The notes: generated by a model not told the origin, from the letters alone. Shown: positions 25,335 to 40,074, counted from the first letter of the stretch. The stretch is DNA of 64,000 bases from Archilochus colubris (GCA_023079485.1 CM041085.1:30365121-30429120), one strand, 5' to 3'. Numbers and translations are program-made.

Positions 25335-28300
25335 GCTGTTCAGCACTGAATCCAGTGAATGGTACCAGGTGCCAAACTGTACAGGGTTGGATTCCTTTAT
25401 CACTGTGAGTGAGCTGAGGGTCCTTTGCTCAATAACCAGTACAACACCCACTTATTTCCATTCCACCCCAGGAGGATACCAGCCATTGCAGTCTTCACTT
25501 TTTTGATTTGTGCATGACACTACAGGATCCTCCAGAAAATTATTACCACTGAGTTTTTCGGTTTTGTTTCAAAAACAAGTATACAATCTCTCTTTGCAAA
25601 GGCATCTGTGTTTCCTGATCAAACCTTCCTTAGCCCAAGCATAAGTAAATATAAAGGGAACCTGAATAAAATGTTCCAGTTACTTAGTAGATCATGAGTG
25701 ACTGATTTTGCTGCAATCATCGCAAAAAACAGACAGTCATACTATACAGAAAATATAATTAACCACATTCAACCCTGTATTCCAATGCAAGACTGATGCA
25801 CAAAGCAATGCCAAATGGCATGCAAGAGATTAGGAAACACATTTTGCTAGTATTTTCTCTCAAGAATATTTGGCTAGAAAGAAAGAGCTGGTAGGTGTCC
25901 ATGCCAGGAAAAAAAGGGTATAAACCTGATAAAAGGATAATCTCCTTTTGGATTTTCTTTGTTCTGAAAATTCGATGCCAGAAATATTAGGCAAAGTGAA
26001 TTAAATTTTCCCACCAGATTTTCTATTTTTAGAGAAAAAATTTATAATGTATTTCATAGGGGGTATATCACATAAAATATACTTCTTTTTTTTTTTAACA
26101 AATGATTACTAAATCTTGGGGTGTTAGTAATGAAACTTTTTCTAGCTATCTATCTATAAAATAAATTTTTATTTATAAAATAAATAATTCTAAATTGATC
26201 TCAAATTCTTTTTTCCACTTTTCAGATCCAAACCAGAGTCCAAAATATTTTTTATTCTTCTTTTGTTTGGTTGTTGGTTTGTTGGTTTTGTTTTGTTTTT
26301 TTTAATTCTTCTACTTTGCAAGCTTTTTTTTAAGAACAAAACTTTCATCTAATTAAGTACAAGGTGTTTGCCTACTCTCTTCTTCAGAAGTTAACTTACT
26401 TCTTTTTCATTAAGTATAAATATGAACTCAGTTCCTCTGTATTTATCCAGATAGATGAATCAATTTAGAGTTCATCTACCTATATTCATTCCTGTATCTT
26501 AAAGTAGTATTTCCTGATTGCCTTAATTGCAATATTTTTCATCACAAATTCAACAGTATGTTTTTCAGCACAATAATAATTGTTTGCATATGCATTGCCT
26601 AGTTCTTTGGTAAAAGTAGGTTGTCATTAATCTATTTGTCAGACTGTAGAGAACTTTAGAACTCTATAAGCTTGTGAAATTTATTTACTAAAACTTTCAG
26701 ATACGGCTGCAAATAAATGTCTGATGTGATGCAGAACCATACGTTCTATTATCTGTGAGAAATCAGTGTTAATAATTCTCAAATCTCATGTTAAAGAGAT
26801 GTATACTACAATATTCCTGTTTCCTCCATCTAGGAATTAAATCCATTTCCAAGTAACTTGTTGGTTTCCTCAGACCTGCTTCTGAATAAAAAAGATAAGG
26901 CCACACTGAAATATTTACTCATTAGATTTCCATTTTAAGTGTACTTGATAACATTGTAAAAAAGTGCCTGAGGACCATAGAAGAGTCCTTGTCATTGACA
27001 TATTCATTAGATCTAGCATTAAACTACATTAATGAACTGTGGAAAAAAAAAAGAAAAAAAAGGAAAAAATTCAAAAGTGCTGTTACTATTGATTGTATTG
27101 CTATTGTTATTAGACACTTTCTGAGAGAGTGAAAAAAAACATTGCCAAAAGAGGAATAATTTCACTCTTAACTTTAACTCTTGTGATTTAACACTATTAT
27201 TACCTTACGGAGGGCATTGAGGGTCTCTTTACCCATAGCCCTCCACCACAGAACTCTGATCAAGAAACTATCTAAATAATAAAGTAAATTGTTATTCATG
27301 TGACTGTGCATAGCTCCACTTCACAGAGAAACTCAAAATGCTCAGGTAACCTGACTGACAGTGGTTTTGTCCTTGACTCCATGAACTTCCATATGGATTT
27401 TTGGAGCCAGAATACGTAGAGAGGTCATTCAGTACAGAAATGCTGTTTTGGCATGATAGGATTAATAATAAGTGGTGCCCTGAGACTAACAGCTTCCTTA
27501 CTGCAAAAATTTTTAGGCTCCAGAAGTTTTCTGCATTCCACATCAGCATGAGAGTAAAGCCTTTGGAAGATTCACAAAAAAGAAATTGAAGTGATGGCTC
27601 TGTTTATGATCAAAAATATGTCTCTTTTCCTGTAAGCTTAATTCTTGCCCCTGAGAACATAGTACAGACTGAACACTGAACTGCAAAGAAGTCTCACATT
27701 GAATAACTTACCAAAACCAGTAATTCAAAAGACACTTCAGTTTCAATGGAGCAGTATTTCATGATAAAAATAAAAAATTCTGAAAGTATTTCACCGCTTT
27801 ACTTGATAAATTACAAAACAGTCCAGGGTAGTTCAGCAGCATAGAACCCTAAATATATCATAACTGCAATAAGCTAAAACCTTGTGCCATTTGTGTGAAA
27901 TTTGGTTCTGAGATTATGTCTGTAATAACTTCACAGGTAAATCAGTATCAAATGCATCCCTCTTTTTGGACTACCAGTGGTATTCAAACCTGGCTGGCTG
28001 TGAGGGACCAGATGGAGGAACCCCCTCCATGAGACCCTCTCAGGCTACTCCACAGGGAGCTGGTACCAAGTCACATTTTCAAACTCCCCTCTATCCAAAT
28101 CCTCATTTCCAAAGGGATTGCTGGAGAGGAAGGAGACAGATAAAGTCTGCATATGGCCCAGGGTTTGGTACAGATAAGGACTGGAGAGTGAAGTGGGCAG
28201 AGGTCTGCTCCAGTTGCTCAGTCTGATATGTAGATATTTAGGCAGCTCTTGTCTGAACAAGTCAGCCTTCAGAGAAGCTTGATTTTCCAGCAAGAGAAAA

Positions 28301-29424
28301 GTAAATTTGTTCTGAAATTTCTACTGAGTTAAAATTTTTTTTTCCAATTAATTTTACTCCTTTTTCCCATCTGATGTAATGCCATTACCACAATCTTTTC
28401 TATTGAACTGGTAAAATCGTAATAGTAAATTGATAATTTTTCATGCTATTTTGAACAACTATAAAGAATGTGTAATCAAACTTATACTGAATTGTTCAGA
28501 ACTTCATAATACAAATAATTAGTTTTTAATTAGTTCTTTCAATATTCTGTTACTGTAATTTGTTACAGATAATCAGTTGCTATACTAATATAGCCCAGTA
28601 ATAATTAACATTCAGCTTTCTGGCACTAATCACCGGAACCACAGCTCACTTCCTAACCATTAGAGCAGCCCTTGGAAATAATGTGATAAAGCACTCAAGA
28701 TTGTTCAACAAATTAATGTGCTTGGATGAGTGAGCCTCCCAACCCATCTGATTTTAAAAGTGGGTGCCTCCTGCTATGGAATATTGTCTCTGCTGAATTT
28801 CCAAAAAGCTGTACCATTAAATGATGGGGATGGAGAAGAAAATTGCAATCAGAATGTATTAAGCTGAAATGAAATTATGCTGGTCAGCTAGAGAAAATAG
28901 ATGTTATAAATAAATAAATAAATTGTCTGTCAGAAAATGGTTTAGTTATTTAGTTTTAGTTTTTAGTTATTTAGTACTTCTCTTCCCATTCTAAATGCCA
29001 GATATACATTCTGTCTACAAACATGTAATGGGTAGGTTAACTGTGATTATGTTATAATCAGTATTAACCTTTCAGAATGTTCTCTTTGAATCAAGCTGTT
29101 GGGGTTTTTTAATCCTTAAGTTTTAAAGTAACACAGCATTACATTTTTGTAGTGGATAGAACAAGGGTTGAACTCTCTTATTTTGCTTATAATTTAAAAG
29201 ATTCAGAAGTCTGAATTTCATGTTCTGTAGAAAATGTGTTATTAAAGATTCACATTTCAATGAGAAAAATATCCCAAAAGTTTTAGGAAAAGCTTTCAAC
29301 ATATCCACAAGATCTAAACACAGCTGAAAATTCCTGTTGATTAAGACATGTAAATAAATACCTAAATAAACAGCCATTTTTGTGTGTGTCAGTTAAATTT
29401 GCATACAGCACTTTAAAAAAAAAA
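25335..29424. other. Gene-free AT-rich stretch
   Basis: No recognisable exon. Simple tracts include poly-T/G at 26255-26330, an A-rich block near 27040-27067 and a TAAA tetranucleotide run at 28906-28923. A segment at 28430-28730 is rich in TAAT/ATTA homeodomain-type cores and lacks repeats; it is reported as a possible conserved element. The 86-codon frame at 27966-28226 has no known domain. Confidence 0.5.
28906..28923. repeat. TAAA tetranucleotide run
   Basis: Four consecutive TAAA-type units in AT-rich sequence. Confidence 0.85.
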
Positions 29425-29564
29425 TTCTACATCCCTGGATGTATTTAAAAGACATGTAGACATGGTGCTTAGTGACCTGGTGTAGTTGTGGACTTGGCAG
29501 TGTTAACAGTTGGACTTGCTGATTGTAAAGGCCTTTTCCAAATAAAACAATTCCATGATTCTGT
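29425..29564 (+). mobile_element. Older CR1 LINE 3' tail
   Basis: The order of elements matches an old CR1 subfamily: ATCCCTGGATGTATTTAAAA, a GGTGCTTAGTGACCTGGT block, a TGGACTTGGCAGTGTTAAC block, a TTGGACTTGCTGATTGTAAA block, and an end at TTCCATGATTCTGT. It is more diverged than the GGCTGGGTTGGAAGG-type copies in this window and belongs to a different subfamily. Only 140 bp remain. The plus-strand insertion is preceded by a short A run (about 29415-29424). Confidence 0.85.
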
Positions 29565-32500
29565 CTTATGGGACTCACCCTAGAGGTGAGCCCAGAGTGC
29601 CCTATAGAAGAGACCCCAGTACTGCCCAATTGCAGACACAAGCCTGGATACTGGCAGCTCTCATTATGGCTATTGTGCCCCAAACTGAACTGAATTAGCC
29701 TCACATTTTCCTTTAGAAACAAAAGGTAAAATAGATTTGAAAGAAATTGCTGTAAGCAAGTAGGATGTAAAATGGCTACAGAAGGCTCTTTCAATAGATT
29801 GGTCACTTCCAGATGTAAGGTTAGTGGTGCAAAAGGTCAATTCCACTCAGAAAATCTTCACTTGCTACTGTGAAACACAGTATGGATTAAACTGTCAGGG
29901 ACCTCTGTGAGGAGTTGGAGATCAAGGAAAATCTGCAGAACATTTCTTATGCCCTGGCATCAGATCTCACAAGAAGGCACTACACAAGAAAACGTAGACA
30001 GCCATGTGGAGATATATATTTAAAAGGAAAACAAGAACCTCCTTCCAAGAATTATAGAACAAATTCATCACAAGATGCATAAAACTATAAAACCAAAGTT
30101 TTCTTCAGTAATTCTAGTTTCCTGGAATTGATCACACACCTTTTCAATCCAGGATTCCTACCTAGACATACCATGCCCACTCTTCCTGCCTTATTATGAT
30201 TCATGTGGCAAGACTTCTGCACTTGAGAAAAGAATCAAATGGTCTGAGGCAGACGTTCTCTTTCCTGAGCCTTTTCTGTATTCACAGTCAGTCTGATGAC
30301 CAAAGGGGTTAGGCAGTATGAGGCTTCCTTAGTTCCTAAGATTTTGTTTTATTAATTCCTGTTCCTCATGAACACTTGTGCAAAAGAGAAACACATTGGT
30401 CTACTTTCCTACTTTAATCATCCCAACTGAAGCATGTCTTTGATCAACATCACAAATCACAGTACATTGCATATTCTGCAGCAAGTAAGAGCAGGGTGTG
30501 CTGTAGATTGATATCCAAATGGCACATAAAAGATCCAGAGCACAGATCAAAGAAGAGAATGTTATTTTTTGGCTGGTTGGTAGTCTTGTGCTGTACTGTA
30601 TTAACTCCTTTATATCTTTGGCTAACAAGCTTCTGAAAACAGGCAAGCTCAATGGGCTCCTATGGGAAAACTTGTTTTATGTACCATACCAGTTTTATCT
30701 ACTGGCTATTCAGAATACTATCATGCAAAATTTTATATCCTTTTTTCTAATTTGATCACAAAATATCTGAAGAGACATGAAAGTGTATATACGCACAAGG
30801 AATATCTGAAACTATCACTGTGTTTTTGGTTACAGAGCCTATTTTTTCAGCCCATTAATTGCTTACGTATGGCTTTCACTGCTCCCTCTGGTGAAGCAGG
30901 AAAGTTCTGGCATCCCCTTCATATATTGGAAACTTCAGTATACAGAACTTCAAATCAATGCTGAGGTTATTTTTTAATTTCTCTCTCTGCAAGGTGTGCT
31001 GTGCTATGCAAGGATCCTAAAGGAGGTATCAAGCCACACTCTAAGCACTCACTTACCAGTGACTCTGATCCTACCACATGGTTGTTAATTAGCAATTAGT
31101 CCTTCAGAAAATTCAAGGCATGGGTCTCCTGTGAACAAGTTATCTCCAAAACATTCAAAACCTTCATTTATGCTGGTGAGTTCTGAGTTTTTGAGGTTTG
31201 TTTTTGCTTTTTAATTATTAATAGTATTATGGAGGGGATGGCTTTAGCATTTTTTTGTAGGTTTGTTTTGTTTTCCTTGTTAATCTTGTGCTTCCTTTCT
31301 CTTTTGCACATTTTAAATTTTACAGACACAGATGGTCCATACATATATGTAAAATGAAACACATATAATAGACTACTTGCATAAAATGAAGCATAAACAT
31401 AACTGTTTGCAGAATCATGGCTTCAGTGTGTCCGCCATCAATCCAGAGAGGGCTTGCCTGTGGCTGCTGCTGGGCAGCCATACAAGTTGGCACATAAGGA
31501 GCTATCAGATGCTCTCCTCTTCTGCTTTTTCTGAGTGGCCCACAATCAAGGTATATTTTTATTCAGTAAAAGAGAAAAGCAGGCACTTCTTCCTGAGCTT
31601 CTGTTTCCCAGATTGAGACTAGAGAATGCACACAGTGGAACAAGTAACTTATGCCAAGTAGCAGTGATTATTTGCACCGCGGTCATCTGGGTACAAGGCA
31701 GGATTGAATGGTGATTCTAAGAATTAAATACTCTCCTTTTTTTTTTGGGTACTCATCAGAGAATGAATAGCTAATTAGTAATTTGCCTTGGTGTTGTATA
31801 GTCAATGTGACTAGCCTTGGATTTGTCATTTCATTCAGCTGGGAGGAATTAAGCTAAAATAAAATGCAAAAAGGCCTAATGCTTTTTTTTTTTCTTTCTT
31901 TCTCTTTTTCTTTTTCTTAATCCCTTCCAAACCCTTAAACTCTTACCCGGGGCCTGTTGGCACATCTGAATGTCTCTGTCTGGTCTGTCTCAGAGCATGA
32001 TTTGATGTGGGCATCCTTTTACTGAGGTTCATAGAGACTTCATATACTGGCAGCAAGATGTGTCTTTGTTGGGCTTTGTATTTACTGATGATTGAGGAAA
32101 AAATGCCTCTGAAGATGAAATACCATCATGTTAATCACCTTTTACTGAGCATATTTCCATGTTTCAACAAATCTTTGTAAGTACTTGGTACAGAAACAGC
32201 TCTGTTTATTGGAGGTGCTTGTTCCCCAAGCTCCTGGGAGTGTGCCCAGTTGCAATCACAGCAGTGTTATTGCAGTTCCTTCCTGCCCCTTTGATGTAGC
32301 ATTTGCTTTTTAAATTCCTGCTGCTTTCACTCATTTTTCTCAGTCTGCTTTTTGGCTTGATTTCTGAAGGTACTGGGGCTCTTTCAGGGACAAGGCTTTA
32401 TTAGGGAGCACATGTTTCTCCCATCTCACTGTTTTGCTAATTCAGTGTTAAATCCTGATCAATGTAATAGCACCCAACAATACTTAAAAGCACAGCAAGG

Positions 32501-35500
32501 ACTACATCAGCAATGGCATCCACTGTATGATGCCTAGAAGTCAGCTTTATAATCAAGAGACTAAACCCTGGTTATTTCTCAGCTTCTCTCCTTACTAGCT
32601 CAAATCACAGGAGGAGTTTACAGAGTTTAGGACCCTGGAGGAGGCACTTGGTGCCTTGCAGGAGAAAGAAAATATCAAATGCCTTACAGCAAATAGTGTA
32701 GGAATATAACTGCTAGCAAAACAGAAGGGACTTTCATATATTCACTTTAAAGGTCTAAGACCAAGATGAAGATGGCAAATCTGACAGCAACGCTGAACCG
32801 AAATGGGTTGTAAAACATTTTGAGTTAGATTGACCAAGGTGCTCTACTTAATAACAAAACTTGATTATAAATTTTTTTATTATAAAGTTGGCAGAGGCCC
32901 TGTAGCTCTGCATAGGATTTTTAAAGGCATTGCCATGTCAGAGAGCAATTGAAATTTCTCTGTCTGTATGTGGAAGGAAGATGAGGATATAAAACCCGAA
33001 CTGGAACAAGACAACATTGAATCTATTATTTTTTCCTAAAGTTAGTGTGGATAAAATCTAGCAAAAGAAGTATTCCAAGTACATCTGGAGGGATTTATTT
33101 TGCCTTATACAGGTCTCTTAAATCACTATTTTTCTTCACAAATACAACCTATGAGAGTTCAGTGTTTCACAAACAAATTGGAATTTACTGCAAATAAAGA
33201 GGGACACTAAAGGCAAACTGTAAATGTTGCGATTTAATAGACTGAGCACAACAATTATCCTAATGTTTTCAGTGTTACTTCTATATTCTTGGGTAAGAAA
33301 CTTACTTTAACATTTGTAAAGTGGCAACAGCACTTAATTCATTACAACACATTCTATGCAGAACTAAGGTCACAGTCCTACTCCAATGAAGTCTAAGAGG
33401 AAGAAGATCCAAGTCCATCTTAGGAAACGTCAGACACATTTGACCTGAGTTAGACCCTGTGGACTTCTGTGGGAGTGAGAGAGTGGCACAAGAAGCAGAA
33501 TTACGCTGTTGTCCTTTTCTATTCATGCTGTGCCAATCATCACAGCATCTGAGCACTTTCCCAAATTAAGACTAAACAGAGAGGACTAATGTCTGTCATG
33601 TGAAATTTCCTCTCTGTTCCTCCCACCCCCCCAGAGAAAAATTTATGTGAATTCTGTGGGTGGGATGTTGTGATATTTCCATAAACAAAAAAGGTAAATG
33701 AATATTAAAAAATAGGCAATAATTTTTTTAAAAGCTCATTTACTGCCTTTTGAGAAAGAAAAGTTTTAATAAATGACCTTTATAATTGAACTTGAAAGGC
33801 TTCTAGTTTGTTGACATACTGCTCTTTGAAACAGATTTTCACATCCCAGCTTTCATTCACTGTAAAATTTCAGTAATGAACATTGGGGTTGAGATGAGGG
33901 AAGGCTAAAAATGTGGGCTTATTGGTGGAAAGCATCAATATTATGCACTGGGAAAAAATGATGTGGAGGATATTTTCTAATAATTCAAATTATTTGTACA
34001 TTCAATTGTACCATTTACAATGGTAAAATTGATATGTTTTTTTTAGTGAAGGGCAAATAATAATCAGTAAACCATAGGATGGGGAAAAGGAAACATCAGT
34101 TAATTTGGGGGGCCATCAACAACAATGTGGATACAGATCCAGGTAACTGCATTTCTAACCATCCACCCCGATATTTAGACTTAAACATAATCAGGTCCAG
34201 ACCTTTTGCTGATGTTAACTATTATACATCCCCTGATTTAAATATCCCTGGGAGTCCATTAATTGACATGGTGCTCACACAGTTTGGTTGCAGATCTGCA
34301 GAAATCTTGTGGGTGCAAGGGCTAAGAAGCCTAACATCCCACAATGAGGAGATAATGTACAGACCAGGAGGACAGACTCCTGGCCAATGCACATTACCAT
34401 ATCATAGAAACAAAATCTCACTGCTGCACTAAAAAATCCCAAGAAGGATGGAACATTTAAATAGGATCTAGGCTAACATCTAACTATACTGCAATGGCTT
34501 TGTCTTTGCTGGTCAAAGCAGGGCTGCTACACAGTTCCTAAAGCAAAATAAGACAGACTATTCCCCACTTATACACCCAGCATTCTTCCTAGTTTCAGTA
34601 ACCACACTAGCCGCTGGACTAGCAAGTGCTGGGTATCCTGACTTCAGGAAATGCAGCTCTTTCTCTGCAGGACAAGCATGGATGTGCATAGCTATCTGTC
34701 CCAATGATCTGTGCTGATAACTCCTTTACACAGAAATGTTAAGCTCTCCTCCAGAAATAAGGCTGTGTTTTGAGCTTCATGTTCCTTTGTTCTGGAGAGA
34801 GAGGGGGAAAGTAAAACATCGAGATGTTCAAGGAACATAATGTATTTATTTGGTTAAGAAATTGCTGAAGAAAATGGTAAGAAATTGTTGATTAAGTTCA
34901 AGATCTTTTATAAATTTTGCTCCAATTTTCCTCTCCTTTTTTTCTCCTGTGTGTTGGTTATATTGATATTCTCTTAAACTGGATGTTCTCAACACTTCCC
35001 TATTTATTTACTTTGAAATGCAAACTCCATTTCTAATTCCAACACAAGTTTTCTAGACCAAAACCCAGGGGAGCTTTGAGTGGGTAAGGAATGAGATTTT
35101 GGACTCACTTAACAGTAAAATTAGCTCAATCCACCATTTTATTTTCCATACATATTTTATAAATTAATTGCATTCAATAGCCTTTGGTTTCATTGTCAGG
35201 ATTTTCTGATATTCTCCTACATTTGGTCTTACTTTTGGCTCACAGCAAATTGATAGTTAGGGCCAGGGCTTGAGAGCTTTGGTAATTGAAAGCTTCCCTG
35301 AATTTTTCTGTATGCACAAGCAGATTATATAGTACTGAATTGTCTCTCACAAATTATATTCTGGCTGCCATCGTGTCCAGGAAAGTCAGACACATTTCCT
35401 TGTATTAAGTTCCAAACTAGTACATGGTCAAACAGCCTCTAAAAGGTACTGTGGAAGAAGATGGTCACTGACAAGCTCAAGCACAAGATCAAGCAGCTCT

Positions 35501-38500
35501 TAGGCTCAGAAGCAGATGGATAAAGCAGCTTCTCCAGTCCCAAGGAGCTGAACTGCTTCTTCATCTACCCAGTTGTGAAGCAGATCTGAATTTTGTGACT
35601 GACTTCCAGACTGACTTGTGTAACTGCAACCACGACTTTATACCAGATCTGAATCTATAAAGGGCCACTAAAAGATTGGCCTGGCCAGTTGCTTGACTCA
35701 TTTGTTTTCATCAAAATGTTTTCTCAGAAAGCCCACAGCATGAAAGGCATTATATATCTGTGCCTGCACTAGACCATTTGTATTGTTTTCTCCCAAGGCC
35801 AGTGGTTACGTGTGCCTTTTAGAGGCTGCTTCTGCATGTAACACTGTGACAAATAGAGCAGAAATTATTTTTAGAATGCACAGGCAATGCATATGGTTCT
35901 CTTTCCTTACTATTGGCAATATCACAAATCTACTGCTGACAGACAGAGAAAATATTTTAATTTTTGTTGTTTTTCTTGGGGGTTTTTTATTGCTTGTTTG
36001 TTTGGGGGGGGAGGGGGTTGTTTGTGTTCTCATCCACTGAGGGATTTATATGAAAAATAAATATTTACATATTTTTGCCCATGGGGCCTATAATGACCTG
36101 TGAGTCCTATCCTGATATAAATTAACACAGCATTTATTTACAGCATTTTAACGGCGATCAAACTGTGACCATGATTTTTATAAAATGGGGAGTTAGAGTG
36201 ACCAGCTCAAGATGGTTCTAGAAGGCTGATCTTCCAGAAACTTCTGAGCACTCCACTCTTCTTCCCTGCCTTCTCTCTGAAAATTGGGGTGTCTCAGGTG
36301 GTTGAGCCAAAATAATAATTTCTGAAAAGTGATTCTTTTGGCAATGCTGGCAACCTTATCTACCTGCCTCTGACAGCACAGCATCCATGAGAATGGCCTG
36401 GATCTTGTAAATAACAGTTGCTCAGTGTAAAAGAGGCCTAAAGTTTAAGGTGCTTTATTTCATTTTACTCCCTTTGATTTGATTCATAAAGTGGAATTCT
36501 TTGTAGTGTTCCTTAGCATGATTAAATTTCCAGATGCTTTCCCTGCATTATAACTCTGACCATATCTTGGGAAAAGGCATTTTTGTTGTAAGGTGCCATT
36601 TTTAAGCAATCATTTTTAAAGCTAAATTTGCTGTAGAGGTTCTGGCCTGCTGCTTTCTGAATTGTGACAGGCATTTAAATGCTCTTAAACCTCAATATTG
36701 TTCTTCTGAGAAAGACTGTTTCCTCTCATTTCTCATGTCCAAAGTATTTTAAGAGCTACATGCCATTTATTGAATTAATAGACTTCAGACAGGTTTAGCA
36801 AAAAAAGTGATTAATCTTTAAAAGCTGGATTTTTACATATGCAGTGTTGTCCACAGCATGTTTATGCTGTCCTTCTTAGTTTTGAGACAAACTAGAGATG
36901 AGAAGATGTTGGGTTTCATGGAGAGAAAGAAGAAAAATGGTGTTCAGATTTTTCCTTCATCCAGATAAATACTTCCTAGCACTTATCAATTATCTTTATT
37001 GCAGAGGATACATGAACACCTAGTTTATCATACTATCATTCTGTATTGCATTGAATTAAATAAAGGTTCTCAGGATTTACAGTAATATGCCCTGGATTAG
37101 ATTCTAACACACAATTTCAAAAGGGAGAGAGAGTTTGAGCTGATTTTAAAGGAGCTCACAGTGATTCTGCCCAAATGAATAGTGTGAGATCACATTTGTC
37201 TATACAATATTATTGTAGTCATGATTATAGATTAGATCCATCAGACAGCACAGTATTAAACAACAGACACAATGGCAAGGTCTTTCCTTTTTGCTATAGC
37301 TCTGTAAGCATAGGCATTAGAAAATTAGAGAGTCCTGCTTAAGAGAAATGACACGTTAATTCAAAACAAGAAGAGAAGAAGACAGTAAATATGAGAAAAT
37401 TTTTGAGAGTTGGAGGCTTAAAAGGAAATAATGAGCTTATGTGGCTTTCAGAATATGTCTGGAATAGCTTTATTGTGCGTAAATAAATATAGACTACTCT
37501 GGCAGTCTTTGAATAAATAAAGACTAATCCAGGAGTCTACATAGGGAAGTGAATTTTGACAGGTACATAATAACCATATATGAATAGTAACTACATGCAG
37601 CCTGTTGGCCCTCAGTCATGTGCTCGGCCCATTAAATCCCAGTGCTCACTCATGTGACAAATTTACAGATCTTTTTCTTATTTTGATTGATGTCTCAATT
37701 ATGACATACTCAATGTAAATGTTTTCTGTTGTGTGAATAAGGCAAATATCCTTCTTTTTTTACCCTTTAAATGAACTATAAGTTTAGGACTTGAAATAGT
37801 TATGAGGAAAAAAAAAAAAGTGAAGAGACTGCTCAGCCTTGTTACAGTTGTCATCCTTGACAGGAGTCCCTTGAATACAGCTAGTGTTACACCTTTGCTT
37901 CAGGATTTTGGTTACATTTAAAATGATAAATGGCTGAAATAAAGGACCACTACTGCCTCTTGTTATTTGAAGTGCAGTTTCCAGTCTTCTAAAAGGAGTC
38001 ATAAAGTCCAAGGTCAGTAAGTAAGTCATAACAGAAACAGAAAGCTAACCAAGTCCAAACAGAGCCATAAAAAGCTGTTTTGCAAAAACCAGTGTAGTTT
38101 CACATCAGTATTTTTCCAGTCACTGCACCTACAGTCGTTACATGTCTCAAAGCATCAGTGATGTTCTTGGAGCAGATCTGGTTACAGATCTGTGATGCTG
38201 GGAGAGGAGAATGTGGCACATGCCACTGCTTTTCAGCTCAGATTTGTCTCACAAAATGAGTGTGGGGAAAACAAGGAAACAGAACATATCCTACACACCC
38301 AAACATCTGCAACTGAGGAAAGAAACTAAATAAGCAAAAAGCAAGCTATGTAAGAGTATTCAGAATTTATGTAAAATTCGAGATGTGTAGAAACACTGCA
38401 CAGGCAATGGCATGCTTTAAAAAGAAAATAATTTAGATGGTCTCTAATAGGAAAGGTTGAGAAGCAGCATCCTCTGATCAGCTGCATACATTCCTCACAG

Positions 38501-40074
38501 GTCAACATCATTCTATTGCTCTGTAAGAAGGACATGGAGGTGACATAGACATGGAAGTCCTGATCTCTCAGCATTTAGAGCAAGCCATTTGCAGACTAAA
38601 GGCTAAATTGATCACACAGGATAATCTGTGCAAGATAAATGAGAGAAAAATTCTCTTTAATTTCAGGAGAACATAACAGAAGTTAAGGAACTGCCACTAA
38701 ATTTTCATTTTGCTGCAGAAAACCCCAATCGATGCAAAATGGAAATTTTAGTGGAGATCTGCCAAAAGCTTGCTTTATATTGTCTTTACTGAAGAAAAGA
38801 AAAAAAAAAAATGGTGAAGGATAACAACCAAAAAAAAAAACCCAATAAAAAAACAGGCACAGGATTTTTTGAAGGACAGCTGCCATGAAGGTCAAAGTTC
38901 TTGCATGTGGAATATCCCTTCCATGAGAGGGATTAAATTTGCTGGAGATACTATTTCTCACGTAGATGGAAAACAAATTTCTGTTCTACCTGTGAACCTG
39001 TTACAAGGTCAAATCCATGCCCATGTACTAAGTCTATTGTTGGCTGGCTAACCTGAGAACTGTATCTTAACATCATGAAGTCAGTTATCTGTTAGGACTG
39101 ATGGATTTTGCTCTTGTAAATTTTATTTGGAGGTTATTTTCAAGTAGAAAGTATTACTTCTATTTTATGCAAATTTAAGGCTTTGTGATCAGGGCAATAA
39201 CCAGTTCATGGCTATTACATCATATATAAATGCTGATGTAAGACTTATTTTCAAATATTCAGACAAATGATCAGATACAGTCAAAAGCAATTAGTTAAGA
39301 AAAGTACCCATAAAGGGCCTGAAATTTCCATGTGGAGAACAGAATAAATAATACCTTACATTCTGAGGCCATTTGTTCTGGCTTTGCAAAAAGATGAAAT
39401 CACCTTTTTCAAACTTTATTGACAAAACTTTAAACATATTCAGTAACCTAAATGTATTTGTAGAAGAGCTTACTGAAGAGTGACATTCATGTTTCCATTT
39501 ATTATAGGTTTGAAGAAGAATACCACAAAAGGATGTATTCCAGAATACTTGAGGCACCATTCACAAGGACAATTTAGTGACATTTGCCTGTGCTCTTGTT
39601 TACATCTGCCAGTGATTACTTACCTGAGTCACCTTGTGAGGACTTTCTGTAACTGTATACCTCTTCTACTTCAGAAAGTTTCAGCTTATACATTGCAAAG
39701 AGGAAATATTGAGTACCGACCAGGGTACAGTGCAGTCTATCTGCAAATACAAATATCAGTAGGAAGACAAGACATCCTCTAAAGAGGGGAGTGTGTTTGG
39801 GAATAGTGAGCAATCTACTGTGTTGAATCACCCCATTAAATCATTTCCCCCCAACTGGGGGGCTTTAAGCGTCGAGACAGAGCACGGTGGCCTGGCAGCT
39901 GAGAGGGAGTGCTCTGCTTCCATCTCTCGGTAAGAGAGAGGAAGAGCAGCCAGATGAGACTCACCTGGTTTTTTCATTAATTCAAAAGCCAGATGAGTAG
40001 ATGCTTTAAGGCGGTGGGGGGACGATGCAGAGCTGTGCCATGACAAACAAGGGAGTATCGATAGAGATTGCTTC
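29565..40074. other. Long gene-free AT-rich stretch
   Basis: About 10.5 kb with no gene I recognise. The longest frame is 117 codons (34079-34432, plus); it lacks known motifs, a clear Kozak context and splice sites. A possible conserved block lies at 36390-36870. A purine G-run occurs at 36004-36018 and A-rich tracts at 38790-38855. A short perfect hairpin (six C, AACT, six G) lies at 39847-39862, beside a slightly CpG-enriched block (39870-40030) with a splice-donor-like site on the minus strand. Confidence 0.5.
36004..36018 (+). repeat. G-run
   Basis: Eight G, one A, five G within a T/G-rich context. Low complexity; a weak G-quadruplex possibility only. Confidence 0.75.

Noticed and set aside
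35460..35523. Short coding-like run MVTDKLKHKIKQLLGS
   Set aside because: Only about 20 codons before a stop, with no neighbouring exon or recognisable family.
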